From positions 8,576,645 through 8,640,644 of the forward strand of contig NZ_AP018178.1 in NCBI RefSeq assembly GCF_002368195.1: a DNA stretch of 64,000 nucleotides, in the 5' to 3' direction. Shown in pieces: positions 16,449-26,351 of this stretch. Source of the DNA: Calothrix sp. NIES-2100 (GTDB lineage Bacteria > Cyanobacteriota > Cyanobacteriia > Cyanobacteriales > Nostocaceae). Under the pieces are notes generated by a model, which worked only from the letters and a program-made list of their open reading frames with translations, did not search any database and was not told where the DNA came from. Within the stretch, counting starts at the first letter, position 1, and each line of letters begins with the position of its first letter. Position numbers and translations under genes: made by a program.

Positions 16449-16747
16449 AAATAAAGACTGTAAAGTAAGCTTTCTTACACTTGAGTAATTATTGCCACCA
16501 AGCTGCACCAGTAGGAGCCACAAAAACGGCATAAATGCTTGTACTACCTGTGACAACATGAGTAAACAATAATTACGGCGATTGGGAATGCACAATAGCG
16601 CTTTTGCAAGGTGAATTAAACATTATCTCAGCGGGTCGATGCGAGAAGTGATTGGCAACGCCACAATTCAAAAGTCACCATCAAACTTTGATGGGTTTTG
16701 CCAACTTCACTGAAAAAATCCTGAACAGGAGTGAAACAAATATAGCT

Positions 16748-17893
16748 ATGGCAACTAATCATCTCTTAGAGATTAAACAATACGGTCAAAGTATCTGGAT
16801 GGATAATTTGAGCCGTGACATTATTCAATCAGGCGAACTCAAAAATTTGGTTGAAAATCAAGGAATTTGTGGGATTACTTCCAACCCAGCAATTTTTGAA
16901 AAAGCGATCGCCGGCAATGTGATTTATGATGCCGATATCGAAGCTGGAGTCCGCGCCGGCTTACCAACATACAAAATTTATGAATCCCTAGCTTTTGCAG
17001 ATATCCGCAATGCTTGTGATATTTTGCGCCCTGTATATGAAGCCTCGAATAGACTAGATGGTTATGTGAGTATCGAAGTCCCACCAACCATCGCCCACGA
17101 TACTGAAGCTACAATCAACGAAGCCCGTCGTTATTTCCAAGAAATTGTCCGGGAAAATTTGATGATTAAAATTCCTGGTACAGAAGCTGGGTTACCAGCA
17201 GTAGAACAGGTAATAGCTGAAGGAATGAATGTGAATATCACATTGCTGTTCTCTGTAGAAAGCTACATTAATACAGCTTGGGCATATATTCGCGGTTTAG
17301 AAAAACGAGTCAGTGAAGGTAAGGACATCAGCAACATAGCTTCCGTAGCTAGCTTCTTCCTCAGCCGGATTGACAGCAACATTGATGGCAAGATTGATGC
17401 TAAGTTGAAAAAAGGCGTTGATGATATTGCCATTGAGGCAAAACTGAAAGCGGTGAAAGGAAAACTAGCGATCGCTAATGCTAAGATTGCTTATCAAGAA
17501 TACAAGAAAATTATTGAGAGCGATCGCTGGCAAGCCTTAGCCGCAAAAGGAGCTCAAGTCCAGCGCTTACTGTGGGCCAGCACTAGCACCAAAGACCCCA
17601 ACTACAGCGACGTGATGTATGTCGATGAGTTGATTGGCCCAGATACCGTCAATACCCTACCACCAGCCACGATTACCGCTTGTGCAGATCACTGCAATGT
17701 CGCTAATCGTGTAGACACAGGCATAGAAGAAGCTTACAACCTGATAGAAAGCCTCAAAGATCCCGACATCAATATCGATATTGATGTCGTGATGGACGAG
17801 CTGCTAGTAGAAGGGATTGACAAATTTGTCCAGCCTTTCGAGTCCTTAATGAACTCTTTAGAAGACAAAGTTAAGCTATTGTCACCAGTGTAA
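16748..17893 (+). CDS. tal: transaldolase
   Basis: A 381-aa protein from ATG 16748 (MATNHLLEIKQYGQSIWMDN). An upstream in-frame start at 16652 would add 32 residues not typical of the family. It moves a three-carbon unit between sugar phosphates in the pentose phosphate pathway. The Schiff-base lysine is Lys141 in LMIKIPGT, and SNPAIFEKAI (45-54) and the ASTSTKDPNYSD block are family hallmarks. It belongs to the long, two-type (TalB-like phylogroup) cyanobacterial transaldolases. It lies between fbp and zwf with STRR arrays on both sides. Confidence 0.96.
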   Translation: MATNHLLEIKQYGQSIWMDNLSRDIIQSGELKNLVENQGICGITSNPAIFEKAIAGNVIYDADIEAGVRAGLPTYKIYESLAFADIRNACDILRPVYEASNRLDGYVSIEVPPTIAHDTEATINEARRYFQEIVRENLMIKIPGTEAGLPAVEQVIAEGMNVNITLLFSVESYINTAWAYIRGLEKRVSEGKDISNIASVASFFLSRIDSNIDGKIDAKLKKGVDDIAIEAKLKAVKGKLAIANAKIAYQEYKKIIESDRWQALAAKGAQVQRLLWASTSTKDPNYSDVMYVDELIGPDTVNTLPPATITACADHCNVANRVDTGIEEAYNLIESLKDPDINIDIDVVMDELLVEGIDKFVQPFESLMNSLEDKVKLLSPV

Positions 17894-17902
17894 AGGCATG
17901 GG

Positions 17903-18077
17903 AAGGACTAGGGACTAGGGACTAGGGACTAGGGGCTAGTAGGGGCTAGGGGCTAGTAGGGACTAGGGAAGGAGGACAAGGGGATTAATGCCCCATGCCC
18001 AATGCCCCATGCCCCATGCCCCATGCCCCCATGCCCCATGCCCCATGCCCCATACCCAATGCCCCATGCCCAATCTT
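17903..18077 (+). repeat. two adjoining heptamer arrays between tal and zwf
   Basis: A (GGGACTA)n array with GGGGCTA variants covers about 17903-17968. After a short spacer, a (CCCCATG)n array with CCCAATG variants covers about 17988-18077. Together they fill nearly all the tal-zwf interval. Confidence 0.9.
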
Positions 18078-18107
18078 TAACCCTCCCATCTTCAATCCAA
18101 AACTGTT

Positions 18108-19637
18108 ATGGTCAGTCTGTTAGAAAATCCCTTGCGCGTTGGTCTACAACAACAAGGGATGCCCGAACCCCAAATTATCGTGATCTTTGGCGCTTCTGGT
18201 GACCTTACCTGGCGCAAACTAGTACCAGCACTTTACAAATTGCGACGGGAACGGCGCATTCCCCCAGAAACTACCATTGTCGGCGTAGCTCGTCGCGAGT
18301 GGAGCCACGAGTACTTCCGCGAGCAAATGCAAAAAGGCATGGAAGAGGCTCATAGTAGTGTCGAATTAGGGGAACTCTGGCAAGACTTCTTACAAGGTCT
18401 GTTCTACTGTCCTGGCGACATAGACAAACCGGAAAGCTATCAAAAATTAAAAGACTTATTGAGCGAATTAGACGAGAAACGGGGCACAAGGGGCAACAGA
18501 ATGTTCTACCTTTCTGTGGCTCCTAACTTCTTCCCTGAAGCCATTAAGCAATTAGGGGGAGCAGGAATGCTAGACGACCCCTACAAGCACCGTCTGGTAA
18601 TTGAAAAGCCCTTTGGTAGAGACTTAGCTTCTGCCCAAAGCCTCAACAAAGTCGTGCAGAAATTCTGCAAAGAAAACCAAGTTTATCGCATTGACCACTA
18701 CTTAGGTAAAGAAACCGTTCAGAACTTATTGGTATTTCGCTTTGCCAATGCGATTTTTGAACCTTTGTGGAATCGTCAGTTTGTTGACCACGTCCAAATT
18801 ACCGTGGCAGAAACCGTAGGAGTTGAAGACCGCGCTGGGTACTACGAAAAAGCCGGGGCGCTACGGGATATGTTGCAGAACCACCTGATGCAACTGTATT
18901 GTTTGACCGCAATGGAAGCACCAAACTCAATGGATGCCGACAGTATTCGCACGGAAAAGGTGAAGGTGCTGCAAGCTACTAAATTGGCAAATGTAAATAA
19001 TTTGTCACGTTCCTCTGTACGCGGTCAATACAGCGCTGGTTGGATGAAAGGAGAACCAGTACCTGGGTATCATCAAGAACCAGGGGTTGATCCCAACTCA
19101 ACAACACCTACTTATGTAGCAATGAAGTTCTTGGTGGATAACTGGCGCTGGCAAGGTGTGCCATTCTACCTGCGAACCGGCAAGCGGATGCCCAAAAAAG
19201 TCAGTGAGATTTCCATCCATTTCCGCGATGTTCCGTCTCGGATGTTCCCATCTGCTGCACAACAAAGGAATGCCAACATTTTAGCGATGCGGATTCAACC
19301 AAACGAAGGCATATCCCTGCGTTTTGATGTCAAAATGCCTGGGGCAGAATTCCGCACCCGTTCCGTGGACATGGACTTTAGCTATGGTTCCTTTGGTATC
19401 CAAGCTACTTCTGATGCCTACGATCGCCTATTCCTCGATTGTATGATGGGCGACCAAACATTGTTCACCAGGGCAGATGAAGTAGAAGCAGCTTGGCAGG
19501 TAGTCACACCAGCCCTTTCAGTTTGGGATGCACCCGCAGATCCCGCTACCATTCCCCAGTACGAAGCCGGTACATGGGAACCAGCAGAAGCAGAACTCTT
19601 GATTAATCAGGATGGTCGTCGCTGGCGCAGACTGTAA
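18108..19637 (+). CDS. zwf: glucose-6-phosphate dehydrogenase
   Basis: A 509-aa protein of normal length. It oxidises glucose 6-phosphate to 6-phosphogluconolactone with NADP+, the entry step that feeds electrons to respiration and to nitrogenase in heterocysts. The dinucleotide fold shows FGASGDLTWRK (27-37). The catalytic RIDHYLGKE is at 194-202, and VIEKPFGRD comes before it. The start at ATG 18108 follows the CCCCATG array with no clear ribosome-binding site. It is followed by opcA, whose product activates this enzyme. Confidence 0.98.
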   Translation: MVSLLENPLRVGLQQQGMPEPQIIVIFGASGDLTWRKLVPALYKLRRERRIPPETTIVGVARREWSHEYFREQMQKGMEEAHSSVELGELWQDFLQGLFYCPGDIDKPESYQKLKDLLSELDEKRGTRGNRMFYLSVAPNFFPEAIKQLGGAGMLDDPYKHRLVIEKPFGRDLASAQSLNKVVQKFCKENQVYRIDHYLGKETVQNLLVFRFANAIFEPLWNRQFVDHVQITVAETVGVEDRAGYYEKAGALRDMLQNHLMQLYCLTAMEAPNSMDADSIRTEKVKVLQATKLANVNNLSRSSVRGQYSAGWMKGEPVPGYHQEPGVDPNSTTPTYVAMKFLVDNWRWQGVPFYLRTGKRMPKKVSEISIHFRDVPSRMFPSAAQQRNANILAMRIQPNEGISLRFDVKMPGAEFRTRSVDMDFSYGSFGIQATSDAYDRLFLDCMMGDQTLFTRADEVEAAWQVVTPALSVWDAPADPATIPQYEAGTWEPAEAELLINQDGRRWRRL

Positions 19638-19642
19638 GTATC

Positions 19643-19720
19643 AGTCATTAGTCATTAGTCATTAGTCATTAGTAAAAATCTCAATGACAAATGACCAAGG
19701 ACAAATGACCAAGGACAAAT
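19643..19720 (+). repeat. heptamer arrays between zwf and opcA
   Basis: AGTCATT repeated about four times (19643-19673), then AAATGACCAAGGAC-type repeats up to the opcA start (about 19685-19720). These fill the zwf-opcA gap. Confidence 0.85.
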
Positions 19721-19740
19721 GACAAAAACCAAAATTGACT

Positions 19741-21108
19741 ATGACTCAAGCTCCTACGATTTTCTCACTGCAAGCACCAAAGGATATTTCGCTGACAGAA
19801 ATAGAAGCGGAACTGAATCAAATTTGGCAAAGTTATGGTATTGCTGGGGATGATGGTGCGCTACCAGCAGCCACTCGCGCCACTACTTTTACCTTAGTGG
19901 TTTATGAACCAGAAGAAACTCAGTATCTTTTGGCGACTTTAGGGTTTTACAATGGCCCAATTGACGGCATTTTAGGGCCACAAACAGACGCAGCACTGCG
20001 AGAAGTGCAGCGCAAATTTCAACTACCAGAAACTGGAACCGCAACCCCAGAAACCCTGGCTATCTTGCGGGAACAATTTGCCAAAGGTCAGCGTAACGGG
20101 TCTATTGGAGACAGTTCTATTTCCTATAGTGGAGATGGGGCTAGTCCCCGGATTGCTGATGAGATTGCTATCCGTAACCCGTGCCGGATTATTGCGCTGT
20201 GTCCGATTGTTGGTGAAGATGAAGGGGTGAAAGCGCAAGTTTCTGCCTATTGCCCGATTCAAAAGCAATCTTCAAGTACACTCATTTGCTGTGAATACAT
20301 CACTCTGTCTGGAACTACCAGCGCCTTGGAACGGATAGGGGGAATGATCCCAGCTTTGTTGATTGGTGGTTTACCCAAGTTTCTGTGGTGGAAAGCAACA
20401 CCAGACCCCAACAACCCTTTATTTAAGCGACTGGCAGCAGTATGTAACAATGTTATCGTAGATTCTTGCAATTTCAACAAGCCAGAAACCGATCTACTCA
20501 GCTTACAAGAGTTGGTAGAAAATGGTATACCTTTAGCTGATTTGAACTGGCGACGCTTGGCTGCATGGCAAGAATTGACAGCTCAAGCTTACGATTCACC
20601 GGAGCGTTGTGCGGCGCTGAAAGAAATTGACCGAGTTAACATTGATTACGAAAAAGGCAACCCCTCACAAGCTTTGCTGTTTTTAGGTTGGTTGGCAAGT
20701 CGATTGCAATGGCAGCCAATTGCCTATGCAAAAGAAAGCGGAGACTATGATATTGCTAAAATTCGCTTTGTTACCCAGGATCAAAGGCAAGTCGAAGCGG
20801 AAGTAGCAGGTGTTCCAGTTGCTGATGCGGGTGAAGTGGCAGGTGATTTAATTGCTCTACGCCTAAGTTCTACCAATCCCAAAGCCGACTGCGGTACAGT
20901 GATTTGTTCGGAAACTGGCGGTTGTATGCGCATGGAAACCCACGGTGGTGCGCAGTCCGCAGGTTTGTTTCAACAAGTCAGTTCACTTTCGGAACAAAAG
21001 GCAGAAGTGTTGATGAGTCAGCAGGTGCAGCGTTGGGGTCATGAGACTCTGTTTGAAGACAGTCTGGTACTAACAGCGCAATTATTAAAGTTAGGAGAAA
21101 AGAGTTAG
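19741..21108 (+). CDS. opcA: OpcA, glucose-6-phosphate dehydrogenase assembly/activator protein
   Basis: A 455-aa protein from ATG 19741; a TTG two codons upstream is also in frame. OpcA is the cyanobacterial allosteric effector that G6PDH needs for activity and that links it to thioredoxin redox control. A peptidoglycan-binding-like three-helix module sits at about residues 60-105 (LLATLGFYNGPIDGILGPQT). The C-terminal part has GTVICSETGGCMRMETHGGA, where the Cys residues are possible redox sites. It is the last gene of the cluster, and a stem-loop follows at 21137-21177. Confidence 0.95.
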   Translation: MTQAPTIFSLQAPKDISLTEIEAELNQIWQSYGIAGDDGALPAATRATTFTLVVYEPEETQYLLATLGFYNGPIDGILGPQTDAALREVQRKFQLPETGTATPETLAILREQFAKGQRNGSIGDSSISYSGDGASPRIADEIAIRNPCRIIALCPIVGEDEGVKAQVSAYCPIQKQSSSTLICCEYITLSGTTSALERIGGMIPALLIGGLPKFLWWKATPDPNNPLFKRLAAVCNNVIVDSCNFNKPETDLLSLQELVENGIPLADLNWRRLAAWQELTAQAYDSPERCAALKEIDRVNIDYEKGNPSQALLFLGWLASRLQWQPIAYAKESGDYDIAKIRFVTQDQRQVEAEVAGVPVADAGEVAGDLIALRLSSTNPKADCGTVICSETGGCMRMETHGGAQSAGLFQQVSSLSEQKAEVLMSQQVQRWGHETLFEDSLVLTAQLLKLGEKS

Positions 21109-21136
21109 TTCAGTCTAAAAATCAAATACTGCGATC

Positions 21137-21177
21137 GCCTCCAGATTTTAAGATATTTTTATCTCAAGTCTGGAGGC
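21137..21177 (+). terminator. stem-loop after opcA
   Basis: GCCTCCAGA at 21137-21145 pairs with TCTGGAGGC at 21169-21177, extended by AT-rich inner pairing. It lies about 30 nt after the opcA stop and plausibly ends the fbp-tal-zwf-opcA transcript. The T-run is weak. Confidence 0.6.
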
Positions 21178-21270
21178 ATTTATCTAAATTTTCTATTTGC
21201 GTTTGTGCAACAATTTTATTTCCTAGTCTTTGTCTAGTTGCGATCGCATTTTTAATTAAAATCTATTTTT

Positions 21271-22734
21271 ATGGCTTTAGTAATTGCTGGAGAGCGTAGT
21301 GGGGTGGGCAAGACAACGGTGACGCTCACTCTTTTAGCATCGTTATGTCGCCGCGCGATCGCTGTACAATCTTTTAAGGTCGGCCCGGACTATATCGATC
21401 CGATGTTTCATCACCACGTTACTGGTCTTGCTTGTCGGAATTTAGACCCAGTCCTGACTTCACAAGCTTATGTTCAGCATTGCTTTACCACACATAGTCA
21501 AAAAAGTCAATATGCTCTCATCGAAGGAGTCATGGGGCTTTTTGATGGGATATCGTCGTTTGCAAATGACAAAGGACAAATGACAAATGACCAAAAACAA
21601 ATAACTGATTTTGCTAGTACAGCACATATCGCCCGATTACTAAATTTACCTGTGGTGTTGGTAATAGATTGTAGTCGTTTGTCGGGTTCTGTGGCGGCGA
21701 TCGCATATGGTTATTGCTCGTTTGATCCCAATATTAAAATAGCTGGTTTAGTCCTTAATCGCGTCGGGAGCGATCGCCACCTTTCTTTACTCAAAAACTC
21801 CCTAGAACCATTAAAATTACCCATTCTCGGCGTGCTGCGGCGTCAGGATAATATCTCAATTCCCGATCGCCATTTGGGTTTAGTACCGACAGCCGAACTT
21901 CCCGAACTGGATGCTGTCATCAATCGCCTTGCTGACTTAGGTGATAGTTGTTTTGACTGGGAACGCTTGTTACCACTGTTGCAGAGTGGGGATGAGGGGA
22001 TGTGGTTCGACTTCTCTGCGAGACGCTACGCGAACGCTCACCAACCGGGGGACAAGGGGGACAAGGGGGATAAACAAGAGTCTAGTAGCTGTGTAGTGAG
22101 AGTTGCGGTAGCACGCGATCGCGCTTTTAATTTTTACTATCAAGATAATTTGGATTTATTGCAACAACTGGGTGCAGAACTGGTTTTTTGGAGTCCTCTA
22201 GCTGATAGTGAATTACCAGAAAATGTCCAAGGAATATATTTTGGTGGTGGTTTTCCGGAAGTTTTCGCCCAGCAATTATCAGAAAATATTAGCCTTCGTA
22301 AAGCTGTGAAAACTGCAATTTTGCAAGGAATACCCACAATTGCTGAATGTGGCGGATTGATGTATTTGTGTGAACAAATTATTGATTTTGCTGGGGAATC
22401 TTGGCCGATGCTAGGAGTATTACCCACATCTAGCCAAATGGGAGGACGCTTAACTTTAGGTTATCGTCGCGCAGTTGCTTTACAAGATAGTCTGCTAATA
22501 AATTCAGGTACAACTGTTTATGGACATGAATTTCATCGTTCGCAGTTAATATCAGCACCCAATCAACCGTTGTTTGCAACTTACCGTTACGATTGTGAGG
22601 AAAATATGGGATTTGAAGGCTGGGCTTTACCTGCAAATATTCACGCCTCTTATGTTCATTTGCACTGGGGCGCAAGTGTAGAGATCCCACAGCAGTTTGT
22701 TAAGAAATGTTTGGAATTTAAAACAGACTCATAG
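21271..22734 (+). CDS. cobB: cobyrinic acid a,c-diamide synthase
   Basis: A 487-aa protein. It amidates the a and c side chains of cobyrinic acid (or hydrogenobyrinate) with glutamine and ATP, a step of B12 or pseudo-B12 synthesis. The N-terminal P-loop GERSGVGKTT is at 7-16 and SFKVGPDYIDP follows. The C-terminal class I glutamine amidotransferase domain has Cys360 in AECGGLMYL and a His in YVHLHWGA. Two linkers contain repeat DNA read in frame: residues about 98-110 (ANDKGQMTNDQKQ) and 246-269 (FSARRYANAHQPGDKGDKGD). The folded parts look intact, so it is probably active. cbiA is the alternative symbol. Confidence 0.93.
   Translation: MALVIAGERSGVGKTTVTLTLLASLCRRAIAVQSFKVGPDYIDPMFHHHVTGLACRNLDPVLTSQAYVQHCFTTHSQKSQYALIEGVMGLFDGISSFANDKGQMTNDQKQITDFASTAHIARLLNLPVVLVIDCSRLSGSVAAIAYGYCSFDPNIKIAGLVLNRVGSDRHLSLLKNSLEPLKLPILGVLRRQDNISIPDRHLGLVPTAELPELDAVINRLADLGDSCFDWERLLPLLQSGDEGMWFDFSARRYANAHQPGDKGDKGDKQESSSCVVRVAVARDRAFNFYYQDNLDLLQQLGAELVFWSPLADSELPENVQGIYFGGGFPEVFAQQLSENISLRKAVKTAILQGIPTIAECGGLMYLCEQIIDFAGESWPMLGVLPTSSQMGGRLTLGYRRAVALQDSLLINSGTTVYGHEFHRSQLISAPNQPLFATYRYDCEENMGFEGWALPANIHASYVHLHWGASVEIPQQFVKKCLEFKTDS
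21560..21603 (+). repeat. STRR array inside cobB
   Basis: AAATGAC-type units (AAATGACAAAGGACAAATGA and onward) are read in frame in cobB. The same units occur between genes, for example just before opcA. Confidence 0.85.
22007..22075 (+). repeat. REP-like plus GGGGACAA repeat inside cobB
   Basis: The CTCTGCGAGACGCTACGCGA sequence of the REP-like family is followed by three GGGGGACAA-type units, all read in frame. The insertion lies between the ATPase and the amidotransferase domains, where length change is tolerated. Confidence 0.8.
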
Positions 22735-22759
22735 ACATGGGAACGCACAAAAATAATCA

Positions 22760-22796
22760 ATGACTAATGACTAATGACTAATGACTAATGACTATT
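22760..22796. repeat. heptamer array (TGACTAA)n
   Basis: About five copies of TGACTAA lie between convergent cobB and the next gene. The array supplies the last two or three codons and the TAG stop of the minus-strand gene. Confidence 0.9.
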
Positions 22797-23222
22797 ATCC
22801 ACATTAATATTTTCATTCAGTTTGCGAATGAGACGCGATAATTCACGAATAATATTAACTGCAATTTCGGGAGTTTCTTCAATAGCGTCATAAAGTTGCT
22901 CTTGTGTCAGTTCCAAACAATCACAAGGTTCCAAAGTCGTTGCGGAAGCAGAACGGGGTTGGGTGTCAAAAACCGCCATTTCGCCAAAGTACTTTCCCTT
23001 ATCTACTTCTGCTAACTTTTTATCGCCGATGTGGACTTTCACACGACCAGACACAACAATATAGAGCGATCGCCCTTCTTCTCCTTGTCTAAAGATGGCA
23101 TGATGAGCCGGAAATGACAGCTCGTTCATCACAGAAGCCAGCCGCACGATAAAATCATCCCGCAATTCCTTAAAAATGGGGACTCGCCGCACAAACAATA
23201 AACGGTCAACGCTGCTTAGCAT
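22785..23222 (-). CDS. cyclic nucleotide-binding domain protein
   Basis: A 145-aa protein that is almost all one CRP-type cyclic nucleotide-binding fold. RRVPIFKELRDDFIVRLAS begins it, and FRQGEEGRSLYIVVSGRVKV and KGKYFGEMAVFDTQPRSASA form the phosphate-binding cassette with Glu and Arg in the places needed for cAMP. There is no DNA-binding domain or membrane segment, so it probably acts through a partner. The last residues NSH and the stop are made by a heptamer repeat. It is convergent with cobB and divergent from the UPF0182 gene. Confidence 0.88.
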   Translation of the reverse strand: MLSSVDRLLFVRRVPIFKELRDDFIVRLASVMNELSFPAHHAIFRQGEEGRSLYIVVSGRVKVHIGDKKLAEVDKGKYFGEMAVFDTQPRSASATTLEPCDCLELTQEQLYDAIEETPEIAVNIIRELSRLIRKLNENINVDNSH

Positions 23223-23348
23223 GATTGCAAGTTAAAAATCAAACATCATTTTAGGTCATCTTTCACAATTAAATCGTAGGATAGCACCTGCGAAACAAAG
23301 GACAATCATTATATAGCTGTGATTTAGCAAAAAGGTGGCTACCAAGGA

Positions 23349-26300
23349 ATGTGTAGGAAATGGTGCTTAAAACTATTAATAGTATTCCTCGGTCTGTGGC
23401 TACTCTTAGAACTAAGTTCGCGTTTAGGAGTAGAGATTTTCTGGTTTGTGGAAGTCGGCTATTTGCAAGTATTTCTGCTGCGACTGGTGACGAAGGGCGG
23501 ATTATGGGTAGTTGTGGTAGGGATAAGTGCTGCTTATCTACTGGTCAATCTGCACTTAGCACAAAGGTGGAAGTATCCCCAGTTTCTGAAAATTGCGCAA
23601 GTTAGACAAGAGGAAGCAGTACTTAGTAGTGAACTAAAAAACTATCTCAGTCCTCGGTATCCGATCGGCGATCGCACTCAGTCACCGAATACAGGGCGCT
23701 TGTTATCTTTAAAATTGCGTTGGCTGCTACCTCTAGCTTTAGGATTGAGCTTGTTGGTAGGCTTATTACTGGCTCACTACGCCGAAACGATCTGGTCTTA
23801 CTGGTCTTTTGATGTTAACAAGGTGAGTATACCTGTTAACGCCATGTTCCAACTAGAGACCATCTGGGAGTTAGTCAGGAAAATAATTTCTCAAAGCTGG
23901 TATCTCGGTTTAGTTGCGGTCATAGCGATCGCTATTTTAATTTATCCGCGATTTTTACTCGCAGTGATCGCGCTTGTGTTCAGTGTCTTATTTGCGCTGA
24001 TATTCTACCAAAATTGGGCAAAGGTGCTGCAATATTTCCATCCCACTCCCTTCAACATCACAGAACCGCTATTTAGTCAAGATATCAGCTTTTATATATT
24101 TTCCTTACCAGTTTGGGAACTCCTAGAACTCTGGTTGCTGGGATTATGTTTGTATGGTTTTATCGCCGTTACTCTCACCTATCTACTATCGGCAGACAGT
24201 CTAAGTCAAGGGATTTTTCCGGGGTTTTCCCCACCACAGCAGCGTCATTTATCTGGGTTGGGTGGTGGATTAATGTTGATGGTGGCTGTGAGTTATTGGC
24301 TAGATCGTTATGAATTGGTGTATTCAGAGCGTGGAGTCAGTTATGGTGCTAGTTATACCGATGTTATGGCACAGTTACCAGCTGACAATGTTTTGTGGGT
24401 ACTGGCGTTAGCGATCGCTTTTTACTTGTTTTGGCGCACGATTTTCTGGAAACCTCAATCCCAACATCGGCGATTTGTATTTTATGGATTAGGAATTTAT
24501 CTGCTGTTAGCGGTAGTAGGTGATTTTCTCCTACCCACAGCTGTGCAATATTTAATCGTTGAGCCGAATGAATTGCAACGAGAGCAGCCCTACATTCAGC
24601 GTACTATTGCCTTGACACGGCGAGCATTCGATTTAGAAGCGATCGATGCGAGAACATTCAACCCCCAAGGTCAATTAACTGAAGCTGATATCAAAGCCAA
24701 TGATCTAACAATTCGTAATATTCGCCTTTGGGATCAGCGACCATTATTAGAAACTAACCGTCAGTTGCAGCAAATTCGACCATACTATCGCTTTCCTGAT
24801 GCTGATATTGACCGCTACACTCTGCAAACAGACACAGAACTACCTGCTGCACCAGCAAATCCTCAGCAAAAACCCGTAGAAAATACAGAACAACGGCAAG
24901 TACTAATTGCAGCGCGGGAGTTAGATTACAGTGCAGTACCACAGGAGGCGCAGACCTGGGTGAATCGTCATTTAATTTATACTCACGGTTTTGGTTTTAC
25001 CGTTAGCCCGGTCAATACAGTGGGACAGGGTGGATTACCTGAGTATTTTGTCAAAGATATTAGTGGTGATAGTAGTGCCCTGACTACCTCCAGCGACGCC
25101 ATTCGGCAAAGTATTCCCATTGGTCAACCGAGAATTTATTACGGTGAAATTACTAATAATTATGTAATTACTGGCACAAAAGTTAGAGAACTAGACTATC
25201 CCAGTGGTAGTGATAATGTTTACAACAGTTATGATGGACAAGGTGGTATTACCATTGGGACTTCTGGGCGGAAGTGGCTATTTGCGATGTATTTGAAAGA
25301 TTGGCAGATGGCGCTGACGCGGGACTTTTTACCAGAGACAAAAGTTTTGTTGCGGCGAAATGTCAAGCAAAGAATTCGCGCGATCGCACCTTTTTTACGC
25401 TATGACAGCGATCCTTATTTAGTTGTCGCCAATGCCAATCTTGACAATCCTAATCAAGACTTCTCCAACAATCAAAATTACCTTTACTGGATTGTTGATG
25501 CCTACACCACAAGCGATCGCTATCCCTACTCAGACACAGGTAGCGATGGTATTAACTACATTCGCAATTCCGTAAAAGTCGTCATTGATGCTTACAACGG
25601 CACTGTTAACTTTTACATTGCCGATGCCAACGATCCGATAATTACCACCTGGCAGAATATCTTCCCTCAACTATTTAAACCCCTGAGTGCCTTGCCTGCA
25701 ACTCTCAAAAGTCATCTCCGCTATCCGGTAGACTTTTTTAAAATTCAATCTGAACGGTTGATGACCTACCACATGACTGATACTCAGGTATTTTACAACC
25801 GGGAAGACCAGTGGCAAATCCCTAACGAAATCTATGGTAGTCAAGCCCGTCCGGTAGAGCCGTATTATTTAATTACCAGCCTCCCCAACGTATCCGTTGA
25901 AGAATTTATCCTGTTGTTGCCCTACACTCCCAAACAAAGAACTAATTTAATCGCTTGGTTAGCAGCGCGATCGGATAGTAAAAACTACGGTAGGTTGTTA
26001 TTGTATGTCTTTCCCAAGGAACGCCTAATTTACGGGACAGAGCAAATTGAAGCCAGAATTAACCAAGATCCTGTGATATCTGGGCAAATTTCTCTATGGA
26101 ATCGCCAAGGTTCCAGAGCCATTCAAGGTAATCTCTTAATTATACCGATAGAAGAATCCCTGCTTTACGTCGAACCAATTTATTTAGAAGCTACACAAAA
26201 TAAATTACCTACTCTAGTACGGGTAGTCGTCGCTTACGAAAACCGCATTGTCATGGCACAAACCTTAGAACAGGGATTACAAGCCATCTTCCAACCACAA

Positions 26301-26351
26301 GTGACACCAGCCCCGGCAATTATCCGCCCAGTAGAAGAAACGGGGAGATGA
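23349..26351 (+). CDS. UPF0182 family membrane protein
   Basis: A 1000-aa protein. The first ~400 residues have about seven membrane helices (LLIVFLGLWLLLEL, VVVVGISAAYLLVN, WLLPLALGLSLLVGLLL and others). The rest is a large, probably extracytoplasmic domain with family-type blocks such as YVITGTKVRELDYPSG, YLYWIVDAYTTSDRYPYSD and YHMTDTQVFYNREDQW. The family (COG1615) is widespread in cyanobacteria and actinobacteria, and its function is unknown. Length fits the family. ATG 23349 is directly before a hydrophobic helix. Poly-purine and CCCCATG arrays follow the stop. Confidence 0.93.
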   Translation: MCRKWCLKLLIVFLGLWLLLELSSRLGVEIFWFVEVGYLQVFLLRLVTKGGLWVVVVGISAAYLLVNLHLAQRWKYPQFLKIAQVRQEEAVLSSELKNYLSPRYPIGDRTQSPNTGRLLSLKLRWLLPLALGLSLLVGLLLAHYAETIWSYWSFDVNKVSIPVNAMFQLETIWELVRKIISQSWYLGLVAVIAIAILIYPRFLLAVIALVFSVLFALIFYQNWAKVLQYFHPTPFNITEPLFSQDISFYIFSLPVWELLELWLLGLCLYGFIAVTLTYLLSADSLSQGIFPGFSPPQQRHLSGLGGGLMLMVAVSYWLDRYELVYSERGVSYGASYTDVMAQLPADNVLWVLALAIAFYLFWRTIFWKPQSQHRRFVFYGLGIYLLLAVVGDFLLPTAVQYLIVEPNELQREQPYIQRTIALTRRAFDLEAIDARTFNPQGQLTEADIKANDLTIRNIRLWDQRPLLETNRQLQQIRPYYRFPDADIDRYTLQTDTELPAAPANPQQKPVENTEQRQVLIAARELDYSAVPQEAQTWVNRHLIYTHGFGFTVSPVNTVGQGGLPEYFVKDISGDSSALTTSSDAIRQSIPIGQPRIYYGEITNNYVITGTKVRELDYPSGSDNVYNSYDGQGGITIGTSGRKWLFAMYLKDWQMALTRDFLPETKVLLRRNVKQRIRAIAPFLRYDSDPYLVVANANLDNPNQDFSNNQNYLYWIVDAYTTSDRYPYSDTGSDGINYIRNSVKVVIDAYNGTVNFYIADANDPIITTWQNIFPQLFKPLSALPATLKSHLRYPVDFFKIQSERLMTYHMTDTQVFYNREDQWQIPNEIYGSQARPVEPYYLITSLPNVSVEEFILLLPYTPKQRTNLIAWLAARSDSKNYGRLLLYVFPKERLIYGTEQIEARINQDPVISGQISLWNRQGSRAIQGNLLIIPIEESLLYVEPIYLEATQNKLPTLVRVVVAYENRIVMAQTLEQGLQAIFQPQVTPAPAIIRPVEETGR

